64,000 nt of DNA from Burkholderiales bacterium. GTDB lineage: Bacteria; Pseudomonadota; Gammaproteobacteria; Burkholderiales; JAEUOS01. A program made the translations under genes and the position numbers. The notes under the pieces were generated by a model, which ran no database searches, was not told the origin of the DNA, and saw only the letters and a list, made by a program, of their open reading frames with translations. The stretch's first letter is position 1. Each line of letters opens with the position of its first letter. Below are positions 43,301 to 51,873 of the stretch, piece after piece. Where the stretch lies: assembly GCA_947473125.1 (NCBI GenBank), contig CANJDH010000001.1, positions 49,425 through 113,424 on the forward strand, in the 5' to 3' direction.

Positions 43301-44415
43301 GTCCACTTCCAGTCCAGGATCAGGAATCCCGGAATAGTCCAGATACCGTCCTGGCGTTTCCAGATGCCGTGGTTGCGGAAACCTTCGGCAATCTCCCAAA
43401 AGCGGGCCACGCTGATGCCGGTGAATGCGCAGAATTTTTCGATATCCGCATGCGGCGTCTGATCACCCGTGCGGCGGATGATGTCGATGGCCTGGTCGCC
43501 GTTCATCCGGCCGTTACGAATTTCCAGGGACAGATTGTCGAACAAGCGCGTGAATCCGAATTTATACCATTTGAGGTAATGGTGAATCGAGATAAAATCA
43601 TCGTCGATGTCGGCATAGTCATAAAGCCCAGTCTTCGCTCCGCCGGCACTGGCCTGGAATCCGTGTTCGCGCGCAACGCGGAATGTCGCTTCCGGGTCCC
43701 ATTCGAAGTAGTAGCCGAGAAACACGGCGTTGATGCCGGCCCGCGCCAGTTCGCCGTCGCCAGGGCCGAAATAGGCGGTCAGCACCCTTTCGCTCAATTC
43801 CCCGCCAACCCAGTCCCGTGCCGTAGTGCCGTGGGTGACGCCGTATTTGCGCAACCAGCCGCTGTCGAGCCGGAAGCCAGTGCGCTCTTCGCTTGCACCG
43901 CCGTACTCGAATGCCGAATTCTCTCCCCAAACCACCAGCGGAATGCCGAAACGCACGGCAATGCTCAAGGGAATGTTGAACAGGGCCATGTGCATGGGTA
44001 TGGCCGTGCTGCCGAATTTCTCGTAGGCGCGCAGCATGAATGCCGCTTCGACCTTGGGATTGATCTGGTAGTCGATGTGGTCGACGCCGAGCGCCACCAG
44101 GTTGTCGAGGTTGCGCTGGCCTATCGCGGTGCGCGCCGGCGTCTTCCAGGTCACCGCCAGCGGATTGAGCCCCGCCTCCTGGCATTGGATGACCTGCCAG
44201 GTGCTGTCCTTGCCGCCACTGACCGGAACCAGGCAATCGTAGCCCTTGCTCTTTTGCTTCGCGTTCTGCACGACCTCGGCAAACAGCGCCTTGCGCCCGG
44301 CCCAGTCGATCGCGGTCTTCGTGGCATGGCTGTGGCAGGCGTTGCAAACGCCATCGTCTTCGATCACCAGATTGGGTCGCGAATCCGGCAGTACGCAGCG
44401 CTGGCAATATTTCAT
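43297..44415 (-). CDS. N-acetyl sugar amidotransferase (WbpG/PseA family)
   Basis: 372 residues. The N-terminal cysteine pairs are YCQRCVLP and GVCNACHSH (about 3-37). The PP-loop is VPVSGGKDSTWQV (about 64-76). The body matches the TIGR03573-type family (WbuX, WbpG, PseA, LegA), which converts an N-acetyl group to N-acetimidoyl with ammonia and ATP. It is the second enzyme of this kind in the locus, 11 kb from the fusion. It has no HisH/HisF pair of its own and sits next to a complete AsnB. The start is ATG at 44415; an in-frame TTG at 44421 overlaps the asnB stop. Confidence 0.9.
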   Translation of the reverse strand: MKYCQRCVLPDSRPNLVIEDDGVCNACHSHATKTAIDWAGRKALFAEVVQNAKQKSKGYDCLVPVSGGKDSTWQVIQCQEAGLNPLAVTWKTPARTAIGQRNLDNLVALGVDHIDYQINPKVEAAFMLRAYEKFGSTAIPMHMALFNIPLSIAVRFGIPLVVWGENSAFEYGGASEERTGFRLDSGWLRKYGVTHGTTARDWVGGELSERVLTAYFGPGDGELARAGINAVFLGYYFEWDPEATFRVAREHGFQASAGGAKTGLYDYADIDDDFISIHHYLKWYKFGFTRLFDNLSLEIRNGRMNGDQAIDIIRRTGDQTPHADIEKFCAFTGISVARFWEIAEGFRNHGIWKRQDGIWTIPGFLILDWKWT

Positions 44416-44417
44416 GG

Positions 44418-46250
44418 TCAACCGGCGAATTCTTCGAGGAACAGCTTGCAGTTAAGAAAATAGAACACGAACTTGCTCTCGCTATTGGGCAGGTCGGCCT
44501 TGCCCAGCAGGGCTTCGATTTTGTCGCGCCGGATCATCTCGAATACCGGGCTGTCGCGCAGCAGTTCGCGGCGCACCGCCGGATCGCCGACATCGAGAAA
44601 GGAATGGATGGGCGCGTTGAAACCTACCTTGCGCCGGTTTTGCATCACCAGGTCGGGGCCGATGCCGGCCAGCGCGTCGCGCAGCACCGACTTGGCACGG
44701 CCGTCACGGATCAGGTGCCGGGTCGGTATGGTGTTGCAGAACTCGAACAGGTCGCGGTCGAGAAAAGGCGAGCGGTTCTCCACCGAAAAATACATGGCGT
44801 TAAGGTCGTCCTCGTGCAGGATCACCGGCACGGCTTCGTGGAACAGTTCGTTGAGCATGCGGTTGCGCAGCAGGCGCTCGCTGTAGCGCTCTTCGGCGAA
44901 CGCCTCCGCCCACGGGTCGGTCAGGTAATCGGCGAAGCCTTCGGCATCGAAGAATATATGGTCGCGGAATTCCGGCGCGTCGATAAACAGGCCCGGCTTG
45001 CGCAGATGCGGATTGCGCACGATCGGTAGGATGTGCTCGGTCCATGCCTGGCGCGAGCTCTCCAGCAGCGCAGGCTCGCCGCGGATTTCCTGAAAATACG
45101 CCAGATGATGATCGTAGTAGCCGGAGAACAATTCATCGGCCGCCGTGCCGCTCACGGAGATGCGGTAGCCGGCGGCAGCGATCGCTTCCTGCAGCATCCA
45201 TTGCGCGTAATAAGTGATAGTGGACACTGGCGCGTCGTGATAGCGCACCAGTTCGCGCAGGCGCGGCAGGAAGCTCGCGGTGGTAACGGGCAGCAAGGTG
45301 CTGCGCACCCCCAGTTCGCGCACTGCGTGCTCAACCATTTCCTGCTCTTCGTAGCGCGCGTCGTCGTTAACGATGGTGAATCCGTGCACGTCGTAGTTGA
45401 ACACGCGCTTGGCGATGCTGATCAGCGCATTGGAATCGACGCCGCCGCTCATGCAAAAGGCCAGTGGAACGTCGGCGCGCAGCCGCAGTTCCACCGAGCG
45501 AATCAGGCGATCGCGGGCGCCGCGCACCGACGCCTCGTAGCTCATCGCATCGTCCGGTGCCACGGCAGGCTGCCAGTAGCGCCAGCCGCGCTCGGCGCCG
45601 TTGGCGCCGATGGTGAGGGCGGTACCCGCCGGCAGTTCCTCAATGCCCTCGAAAAAGGTTTCCTTGCCCTTGTAAAGTGCCTTGTAGCCATTCACCAGGT
45701 AACGCTGCAAATGGTTGGGGTTGACCTTGAGCGGGCGGCCCAACAAGACGGCGATCGCCTTGATCTCGGAGGCGAAATACAGCCCGGTGGCGTCGCGGTA
45801 GAGATACAGCGGCTTTTCGCCGAAGCGGTCACGGCACAGCGTCAGCGAGCCCTCGGCTTCGCTGTTGACCCCGAAGGCCCACATACCCTCGCAGCGATCA
45901 AGTATCGGCCAGCCCTTTTTGCGCAAGGCGGCCAGCAGGACCTCGGTATCGGATTGGGTGACAAAGCTCTCGCCCTCCGCAAGAAGTTGCTTGCGCAGCT
46001 CGACGTAGTTGTAGATCTCGCCGTTGAAGGCGATCCAGTCGCCCTCACGCCTGAGAGGCTGGTTGGCGCGCGGATCGAGGTCGATGATCGACAGCCGCGC
46101 ATGCAGCAGATAGGCATTGCGGCCAGCCGGCCCGGTCCAGGCCTTGTAGGCCTGGTGATCGGGACCGCGGCGGCGCATGGTGGCCAAGCAGGCGTTCAGC
46201 GTCTGCTCGCCCAGCGTGCGCGTACCGATGTATCCGGCGACGCCGCACAT
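44418..46250 (-). CDS. asnB: Asparagine synthase (glutamine-hydrolysing)-type amidotransferase
   Basis: 610 residues, full AsnB layout. The nucleophilic Cys is second (MCGVAGYIG). FNGEIYNYVELR (about 74-85), HARLSIIDL (about 50-58) and RDRFGEKPLY are intact glutaminase parts. The synthetase domain has FCMSGGVDSNALI (about 260). Copies inside glycan loci (such as WbpS) are thought to amidate sugar uronic acids and do not serve asparagine biosynthesis. Lies 2 bases past the NeuB-like gene and overlaps the amidotransferase region by position. The substrate could be the uronic acid made by the TviB-type enzyme. Confidence 0.93.
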   Translation of the reverse strand: MCGVAGYIGTRTLGEQTLNACLATMRRRGPDHQAYKAWTGPAGRNAYLLHARLSIIDLDPRANQPLRREGDWIAFNGEIYNYVELRKQLLAEGESFVTQSDTEVLLAALRKKGWPILDRCEGMWAFGVNSEAEGSLTLCRDRFGEKPLYLYRDATGLYFASEIKAIAVLLGRPLKVNPNHLQRYLVNGYKALYKGKETFFEGIEELPAGTALTIGANGAERGWRYWQPAVAPDDAMSYEASVRGARDRLIRSVELRLRADVPLAFCMSGGVDSNALISIAKRVFNYDVHGFTIVNDDARYEEQEMVEHAVRELGVRSTLLPVTTASFLPRLRELVRYHDAPVSTITYYAQWMLQEAIAAAGYRISVSGTAADELFSGYYDHHLAYFQEIRGEPALLESSRQAWTEHILPIVRNPHLRKPGLFIDAPEFRDHIFFDAEGFADYLTDPWAEAFAEERYSERLLRNRMLNELFHEAVPVILHEDDLNAMYFSVENRSPFLDRDLFEFCNTIPTRHLIRDGRAKSVLRDALAGIGPDLVMQNRRKVGFNAPIHSFLDVGDPAVRRELLRDSPVFEMIRRDKIEALLGKADLPNSESKFVFYFLNCKLFLEEFAG

Positions 46251-46252
46251 GT

Positions 46253-47266
46253 TCAGTCCAGGTCCTGCCAGACCAGCACGGCATGGCGCGGCAGTGCCCG
46301 GCTCAGGGTCTTGCCCAGCACCTCGGCCAATTCGGGGGGGGCGATGCCGCCGCCGGGGCGGACAAAGTCCATATCCTCGGCGCGCAGCACGGTGCCGGCG
46401 GCGAGGTCACGCGCGGCAACGATGCTGCGCCTGACTGCCTGCGCCATCGCGCGATCGGCGATCTGCTCGCCCTTGTTGCCATCGCCGAGCACTTCCGCGT
46501 AGCCGCGCACAGCGGCAGCGAGGCGGCGCATCTCTGCCGGATCGGCCGACAGCGCATGATCGCGGAAACTGGTGCGCGACTTGTCCAGCGTGAAGTGCTT
46601 TTCGATCATTTTTGCGCCCAGGCCCAGCGCCAACAACGCTACGTCGATGCCCAGGGTATGGTCCGAATAGCCGGTCGTCAGGGAAAACGTGTCGCTCAGC
46701 AATCGCATCGCGCCCAGGTTGGCCTGCTGCGGCAAGGTCGGGTAGAGCGAAACGCAATGCAGCAGCGCCAGCTTGTCGCCCAATTGCTGGCCGGCGGGAA
46801 GATGCGTGCCGATGACGCCGACCGCCGCGTGTATTTCCTCGAGCGTGGCCATGCCGGTGGACAGCACGATGGGCTTGCCGATGTGGGCGGCAGCGGCCAG
46901 CAGGGGGTGAAAATTGAGGTCGCCGGAAGCGATCTTAATGGCGTCGCAATAGGGCTCGACGCGCGCCAGCGAACCGGTATCGAAGGCCGAGGCCATGAAC
47001 CAGGCGCCATGCTTGCGCGTGCGCTCGGCCATCGCGGCGATGGTGGCATCGGAGAGGCCGAAGCGCGTCAATTGCGCAATGCGCTCAGCCTGCGCGAGAT
47101 TGACCAGGCGCGGCGGGTCTATAACCTGGATCTTGACTGCGTCGACCCCGGCTTCGAGCGCCGCATCCACCAAAGCCAGTGCCTGCGCCGGATCACCCTC
47201 ATGGTTGTTGCCGATCTCGGCGATCAGCAGCGGCCGCACCGCGGTGTCGTTGGCACCGATTTTCAT
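46253..47266 (-). CDS. NeuB-family sialic/nonulosonic acid synthase
   Basis: 337 residues. The TIM-barrel NeuB domain has IAEIGNNHEGDPAQAL (about 16-31), VDAVKIQVID (about 45), KIASGDLNFHPLL (about 112), VLSTGMATLEEI and EKHFTLDKSRTSFRDHALS (about 220-238). A C-terminal SAF/antifreeze-like domain (about 270-337) completes it. It condenses phosphoenolpyruvate with a hexose or hexosamine derivative to a nine-carbon acid such as NeuAc, legionaminic or pseudaminic acid. Start ATG 47266 overlaps the GNAT stop by 4 bases. The exact product is not determined by sequence. Confidence 0.93.
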   Translation of the reverse strand: MKIGANDTAVRPLLIAEIGNNHEGDPAQALALVDAALEAGVDAVKIQVIDPPRLVNLAQAERIAQLTRFGLSDATIAAMAERTRKHGAWFMASAFDTGSLARVEPYCDAIKIASGDLNFHPLLAAAAHIGKPIVLSTGMATLEEIHAAVGVIGTHLPAGQQLGDKLALLHCVSLYPTLPQQANLGAMRLLSDTFSLTTGYSDHTLGIDVALLALGLGAKMIEKHFTLDKSRTSFRDHALSADPAEMRRLAAAVRGYAEVLGDGNKGEQIADRAMAQAVRRSIVAARDLAAGTVLRAEDMDFVRPGGGIAPPELAEVLGKTLSRALPRHAVLVWQDLD

Positions 47267-47994
47267 AGCAATTTGCCGTCCCTTACATGAGCATGCAATA
47301 CGTAGCTCGCATCTACCATCGCAAAGCCGCACTGATGGTATAGCCGCAGCGAAACCACATTGGCGATCTGGGTGCCGACGCGCAGCACTTCAGCCCGCGC
47401 GCACCAGTTGCGCACGAAATACCGCACAAGCGCTGCCCCGACGCCCCGGCCGCGGCTGCCCGCATCGACCGCGATCAAGTCAATCACCGCGGTCGTCTTG
47501 CCGCCGATGTCGGCGGACAGTACCGCCAGAAACCCCGTCACCCGTCCGCTCTGGCGCGCCACCAGCAGGCACTCGCCGCGCCGCCCCTCGCAATAGCTGC
47601 GGATCCACTCGCGCTTGATGCGGTTCGCTGCCTCGGCGGGAAAACTCGGGTCAAGATGAAAGCGCGAATACACAAAGGCGCTGCCCGCAATTTGCTGCGC
47701 CTGCTCATGATCCTCGGGTCCGGCGACGGCAATTTCAATCCCTTCCGGCGCCGCTTCATCGAGCACCGCGCCGCTCCAGTCCAGAGTGACATTGGTATCG
47801 ACCATATAAAAACCCGTCGCCGAAATCGCCTTGACTCGATCGACATGCTGCACCGGTATTTTGCAAAATGCGAAGGCGACCGGCCGCGGTGCCTGCGCCG
47901 CCCAGCCCTCCGCAAGTTCGACGCCCGCATCCAGGCGCAGGCACGCAAAGCCGGCGGCCTGGCTGAGCCAATGATCGGGGGCCAGCGGCGCCAT
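47263..47994 (-). CDS. GNAT N-acetyltransferase, WecD/PseH/SpsD-like
   Basis: 243 residues. The acetyl-CoA motif of the GNAT fold is AGSRGRGVGAALVRYFVR (about 170-187), followed by LRVGTQIANVVSLRLYHQCGF (in two parts, about 195-215). The N-terminal 90 residues form an extra domain like that of WecD. Such enzymes acetylate an amino-sugar nucleotide made by a DegT aminotransferase. Here the aminotransferase, an SDR, this enzyme and NeuB are consecutive, as in legionaminic, pseudaminic or spore-coat (SpsC-F) sugar pathways. Confidence 0.9.
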   Translation of the reverse strand: MAPLAPDHWLSQAAGFACLRLDAGVELAEGWAAQAPRPVAFAFCKIPVQHVDRVKAISATGFYMVDTNVTLDWSGAVLDEAAPEGIEIAVAGPEDHEQAQQIAGSAFVYSRFHLDPSFPAEAANRIKREWIRSYCEGRRGECLLVARQSGRVTGFLAVLSADIGGKTTAVIDLIAVDAGSRGRGVGAALVRYFVRNWCARAEVLRVGTQIANVVSLRLYHQCGFAMVDASYVLHAHVRDGKLL

Positions 47995-48003
47995 GCCTAC
48001 TTC

Positions 48004-49041
48004 TTAACGCGCTGCGAAGTATTCGGGATGCCGGCGCGCCAGGTCCTTGTACCACTCGATATAGCGGGGAAAGCCCTTTTCCAACGGAAATGCCGGAGCG
48101 TAACCGATCATTTTCCTCGCCTTTTCAACCGACAGGGTGCCGCGCTCGGGCATCAAGCCGTCGCGCGGCTGGTATTTGACCTCGATGCCGGGAAAATTGG
48201 CGCGCATGACCTCGATCATCTGGTTCAGGGTGCGCGCGCTGCCGTAGGTCAGATTGAAGGTCTGGTTGCGCGCCTCCGGCTTTTCGATGCACAGGCGCAC
48301 GCCCTGCACCAGATCGGCAATGTAGGTAAAGTCGAGCCCATCGCTGCCGTCGCCGTTTACAGTGAGCGGCAGGCCGCGCACCGCATTCTCAATGAACGCC
48401 TGGCCGACCCGGCGGCTGACGCAGCGCTCGCCGTACAGGGCCGAGGGCCGCACGATGGTATAGGGCAGGTCGAACACCTGGTTGTAGGCGATCACCAGCT
48501 TTTCGCCGCCGTACTTGAGGGCGCCGTAGATGCCCATCGGGTCGCAGTGGCGCTCCTCGCTCACGGCTTCGCCCTCGAAATTGCCATACACCATCGAGGA
48601 GGAAAAATAAATGAAATGACAGCCAGTGCCACGCGCGCAGTCTAGGGCATTCTCCAAGGTACGAAAGCTGTGATCGAAGGTGGAAAACGGGTCCTTGTTA
48701 GCGCGATTGGCGTGCGCGATCGCCGCGAGCTGGACGATGGTGTCGGCCTGGATGTCGCTCAGGCAGCGCGACAAGATTTGGTAATCGCGCGCATCGGTCA
48801 CGTGCAGCGGCACGCCGATCTCGCGCAGGGCATTCAGGCGTTCGTAGATCAGCTGCATATAAAGGCGCTTGGAAGGATCGGCGCCCGAACTGTTGGAGAA
48901 CGCGCCCAGATTGTTGACCTGCAGGCTGTCGATGATGTGCACGTCGGCACCACGAGATTTGAGGTCGATCGCCAGGTTATGGCCGATGAATCCGGCGCCG
49001 CCGATCAGGGCAACGCGGCGACCCGCCAAAGACTCAGACAT
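48004..49041 (-). CDS. NAD-dependent epimerase/dehydratase (extended SDR)
   Basis: 345 residues. The coenzyme loop is IGGAGFIGHNLA (about 13-24). The catalytic Ser-Tyr-Lys set is in YFSSSMVYGN (about 144) and YGALKYGGEKL (about 171-181). DFTYIADLVQGV and the C-terminal IEWYKDLARRHPEYF complete a GalE/WcaG-like protein. It may supply the 4-keto or epimerised sugar for the adjacent DegT aminotransferase, whose stop overlaps its ATG by one base. Not clearly a 4,6-dehydratase or a 4-epimerase by sequence alone. Confidence 0.88.
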   Translation of the reverse strand: MSESLAGRRVALIGGAGFIGHNLAIDLKSRGADVHIIDSLQVNNLGAFSNSSGADPSKRLYMQLIYERLNALREIGVPLHVTDARDYQILSRCLSDIQADTIVQLAAIAHANRANKDPFSTFDHSFRTLENALDCARGTGCHFIYFSSSMVYGNFEGEAVSEERHCDPMGIYGALKYGGEKLVIAYNQVFDLPYTIVRPSALYGERCVSRRVGQAFIENAVRGLPLTVNGDGSDGLDFTYIADLVQGVRLCIEKPEARNQTFNLTYGSARTLNQMIEVMRANFPGIEVKYQPRDGLMPERGTLSVEKARKMIGYAPAFPLEKGFPRYIEWYKDLARRHPEYFAAR

Positions 49042-50198
49042 TAAAGCTTCTCCTTGATAATCCGCTCGAATGCGGCGCCAATATAGGCGATGTCGCCTTC
49101 CTGCAGGTGCGGCCCGACCGGCAAGGCGATCGACTGGTCGCTGATACGCGCAGCATTCGGATAAAGCGCAAGGTCGTTATTATATTTGTTGCGGTAGTAG
49201 GTCAGGCGCGGCACCGGCTGGGGGTAGTAGATGCTGGTGCCCACGCCGGCGGCGTTGAGCGCCTTAACCACAGCGTTGCGGCGTTCCGTGCTCACCCCTT
49301 CGAGTACCACGGTGAGGCAGTACCAGCTCTGCAGTGCCTCGGGCCGGTCGACGTCCAGCACCATGGTGCCGGGCACTCGCGCCAGCAATCGCTTGAGCGC
49401 TTCGAAGTTGGTGCGGCGCGCCTGCAGGATCGCGTCGATCCTCTTGAGTTGCTCGCGACCGATCGAGGCATTGATGTCGCTCATGCGGTAGTTGATACCC
49501 AGGGTCGGCACGTCGTACATGCCGGGCACCTCGCGCTCGCCGAAGCTGCGGTCGACGCCGAAAGCGCGCGCCTTGGACACCTTGGCCGCGAGGTCGGCGT
49601 GGCGGGAGGCGAACATACCGCCATCGCCGGTGGTGATGTGCTTGACCGGGTAGAAGGAAAATATCGCGGCATCGCCTATTAGTCCGACATGTTTGTCGCG
49701 GAATCGCGCACCCACCGCCAGCGCGCAATCCTCCACCACCTTGAGCTCATGTTGCCCGGCAATGGCCATGATGGCGTCCATGTCGCAGGGAATGCCGTTG
49801 TAGTGCACCACACCGATTGCACGGGTACGCGGCGTCACCAAGCGTGCGACTGCCTGCGGGTCAATGTTGCCGGTGGTAAGGTCACAATCAGCGAACACCG
49901 GGGTGGCGCCAACCACTTCCACCGCGTGTACAGTGGCGACGTGGGTTTGCGCCGGCACGATCACCTCGTCGCCCGGGCCGATGCCTAGTTGCCAGTACGC
50001 CAGATGCAGCGCCGCCATACCGGAACTCACAGTCAGGCAGTGGGCGCCCGCGCCCATGAAGGTGGCGAACTCCTCCTCGAAGGCACGCGCCTGCGGCCCG
50101 TGGGTGAGGATGTCGCCGTCGAGCACGCGCAGCACGGCTTCGCGCTCTGCCGTTGTAATCCAAGGTTTACCAAATGGAATTTGACGCAATTGATTCAT
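49041..50198 (-). CDS. DegT/DnrJ/EryC1/StrS-type sugar aminotransferase
   Basis: 385 residues. PLP fold: SSGMAALHLAYWQL (about 59-72), VVEDCALAVGA (about 158-168) and the PLP lysine in FYPVKHITTGDGGM (about 185). LGINYRMSDINASIGREQL is typical of the ArnB/PseC/LegC group. It should transaminate a UDP-keto-sugar. The next enzymes (SDR, GNAT, NeuB) follow directly and form the likely nonulosonic acid module. The Gfo/Idh gene upstream ends at 50195, overlapping by 4 bases. Confidence 0.94.
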   Translation of the reverse strand: MNQLRQIPFGKPWITTAEREAVLRVLDGDILTHGPQARAFEEEFATFMGAGAHCLTVSSGMAALHLAYWQLGIGPGDEVIVPAQTHVATVHAVEVVGATPVFADCDLTTGNIDPQAVARLVTPRTRAIGVVHYNGIPCDMDAIMAIAGQHELKVVEDCALAVGARFRDKHVGLIGDAAIFSFYPVKHITTGDGGMFASRHADLAAKVSKARAFGVDRSFGEREVPGMYDVPTLGINYRMSDINASIGREQLKRIDAILQARRTNFEALKRLLARVPGTMVLDVDRPEALQSWYCLTVVLEGVSTERRNAVVKALNAAGVGTSIYYPQPVPRLTYYRNKYNNDLALYPNAARISDQSIALPVGPHLQEGDIAYIGAAFERIIKEKL

Positions 50199-51205
50199 AC
50201 GTATTCAACTTTCTCTGTCCGCCCTGAGTCCGCAGCACGATCGCAGGCGATGGCGACGCTAATACCGTCAAAAATACTCTGTGTATCTTCGGTGGTGTCC
50301 CGATTCTCCAAAATCGACGTGATAAATCCAGCGATAAGATCGCCTTTTCCTGACGGCAAGGGAGCATGCAAAACGGGGGCTGGCGCTACGGCCGGGTCCC
50401 TCGACTCGTGTAGCCTGGGTCCAGCATCATCGTACAAAAATGTCTTTCGTGTCCCAAAAACCCGCATGACGTGGTGGTGTCGATGAACACAACCGTAATT
50501 GGCGCTAATGCGGCCCACCATTCCACTTTCGAAAGACAATGTCGCCGCACAAAAATCGTTGTAACGAAAGCGGGAATTACGTGAGCTGATGCGATTGCCG
50601 ACGGCTGTCACCGTCACAGGGCGCTGCCTCATGAGCCACAGCATGAGATCAATCAAATGAATTCCGCCTCCCTGCATGACCGAGTAATCGCCAACTTCAC
50701 GCCGCCAGCCTTCGGTAATCTTGTGCAAGCGCCCATAAAGATAATCACCGTCAAAAGCATAAATTTCGCCAAACTCGCCATCGACGAAGGCTTGGCGCAA
50801 CCACCGATATAGTGGCGCCGCACGCAATATCAAGTTACTGCCCAACTTTAGGCGCCCGTTCGATGCCTCCCAGAGGCGCTTGATTTCTGCCAATTCCGCC
50901 AGGTTCCGGCAAAGCGGCTTTTCGACAAACACATGCTTTCCGGCCTCAAGGGCTTGCACTACTTGCCCATAATGCGCGTCGTCAAAAGACGCAATGGAGA
51001 CTATCGAAACCGAAGCCTCGTTTAGGACTTGCTCAAAGTCTTCAGCTACACGAGCTCCCCGGACGCGCGACGCAACTACCGCCGCATGATTGCGATCAAG
51101 ATCCAATACCCAAAGCGGACCAATTCCTTCATGAGCAGCGTACGCCCTGGCGTGTTGCTCACCGACGCCGAGCCCAATTACCGCGACTCCCATCCGTACA
51201 CTCAC
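50195..51205 (-). CDS. Gfo/Idh/MocA family oxidoreductase
   Basis: 336 residues. The NAD(P) loop is VAVIGLGVGEQHARAY (about 7-22). The hallmark EKP of this family is in KHVFVEKPLCRNLAE (about 89-103). DYSVMQGGGIHLIDLMLWL holds the usual histidine. Such enzymes oxidise or reduce sugar nucleotides (WbpB/WlbA, PtmA-like). The start is GTG at 51205, overlapping the cytidylyltransferase stop by 4 bases (GTGA). It is the second gene after the internal promoter near 51960. Its keto-sugar product is probably what the DegT enzyme uses. Confidence 0.9.
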   Translation of the reverse strand: MSVRMGVAVIGLGVGEQHARAYAAHEGIGPLWVLDLDRNHAAVVASRVRGARVAEDFEQVLNEASVSIVSIASFDDAHYGQVVQALEAGKHVFVEKPLCRNLAELAEIKRLWEASNGRLKLGSNLILRAAPLYRWLRQAFVDGEFGEIYAFDGDYLYGRLHKITEGWRREVGDYSVMQGGGIHLIDLMLWLMRQRPVTVTAVGNRISSRNSRFRYNDFCAATLSFESGMVGRISANYGCVHRHHHVMRVFGTRKTFLYDDAGPRLHESRDPAVAPAPVLHAPLPSGKGDLIAGFITSILENRDTTEDTQSIFDGISVAIACDRAADSGRTEKVEYV

Positions 51206-51837
51206 GCGAAGCCCCCCCGAACCACTCCGAAGTAACGCGGAAACTTCCCAGCTTGCATCAGCGGCTCCAGCCTCTGAAGGTCATCTTTGGTATCCACCAC
51301 ATACGATTGTTCGCGCCAGTGATGATCATTTCCCTCTACGTTGCAAATTTGGTATCGCTCAGGATTTCTATAGAAAACTTGCGTCAAGTGCTCTTTTTCT
51401 TCATGGTGAAGATCCCCAAAATTGAGCTTCTCAAACGTGCGGGCATTGATGAACTCTACGCTTTGTCCCGGCGGAAATGTCCGCTTTTGCACGTTGGTGA
51501 CCAAGTCCAGATCAGGTGAACAGTGTCGTGACAGGCAGGTAATGATGCCTGGATCCAACATGGGGCTATCCCCACAAATTCGCACAATCCAATCCGCCGG
51601 ATAGTCGTCCAGGCAATCCCTGAATCGGACTGCAACGTTATTCAAATCACCACGAAAAACCTGGAAACCCAAGCCGGCGACGTGCGCCGCCAAGGGATCA
51701 TCGGTGGCATCAGCACTGGTTGTTAACGTAATACGTTCCGGTAAAACGGCTAATGACACACGCTCTAAGACCCAGTCGACCAACGGTCGGCCGGCTGTAA
51801 TTCTCAGCATCTTGCCCGGAAAGCGCCTGGAAGACAT
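51202..51837 (-). CDS. CMP-sugar cytidylyltransferase (SpsF/PseF/NeuA-like), start unclear
   Basis: 211 residues from ATG 51837, but that start removes the first beta strand of the nucleotide site. The usual opening is (hydrophobic strand)QARMSSRRFPGK; here IKIFYRVFVQARMSSRRF is present in frame upstream to an ATC at 51873, where an ATG would be expected. No ATG, GTG or TTG occurs between the in-frame stop upstream and 51837. So either a rare ATC/ATT start is used, or ATG was changed to ATC by mutation or sequencing. DSPMLDPGII is the usual acidic site. It would activate the nonulosonic acid. Confidence 0.85.
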   Translation of the reverse strand: MSSRRFPGKMLRITAGRPLVDWVLERVSLAVLPERITLTTSADATDDPLAAHVAGLGFQVFRGDLNNVAVRFRDCLDDYPADWIVRICGDSPMLDPGIITCLSRHCSPDLDLVTNVQKRTFPPGQSVEFINARTFEKLNFGDLHHEEKEHLTQVFYRNPERYQICNVEGNDHHWREQSYVVDTKDDLQRLEPLMQAGKFPRYFGVVRGGFA

Positions 51838-51873
51838 GCGGGCTTGGACGAATACGCGATAAAAAATTTTGAT

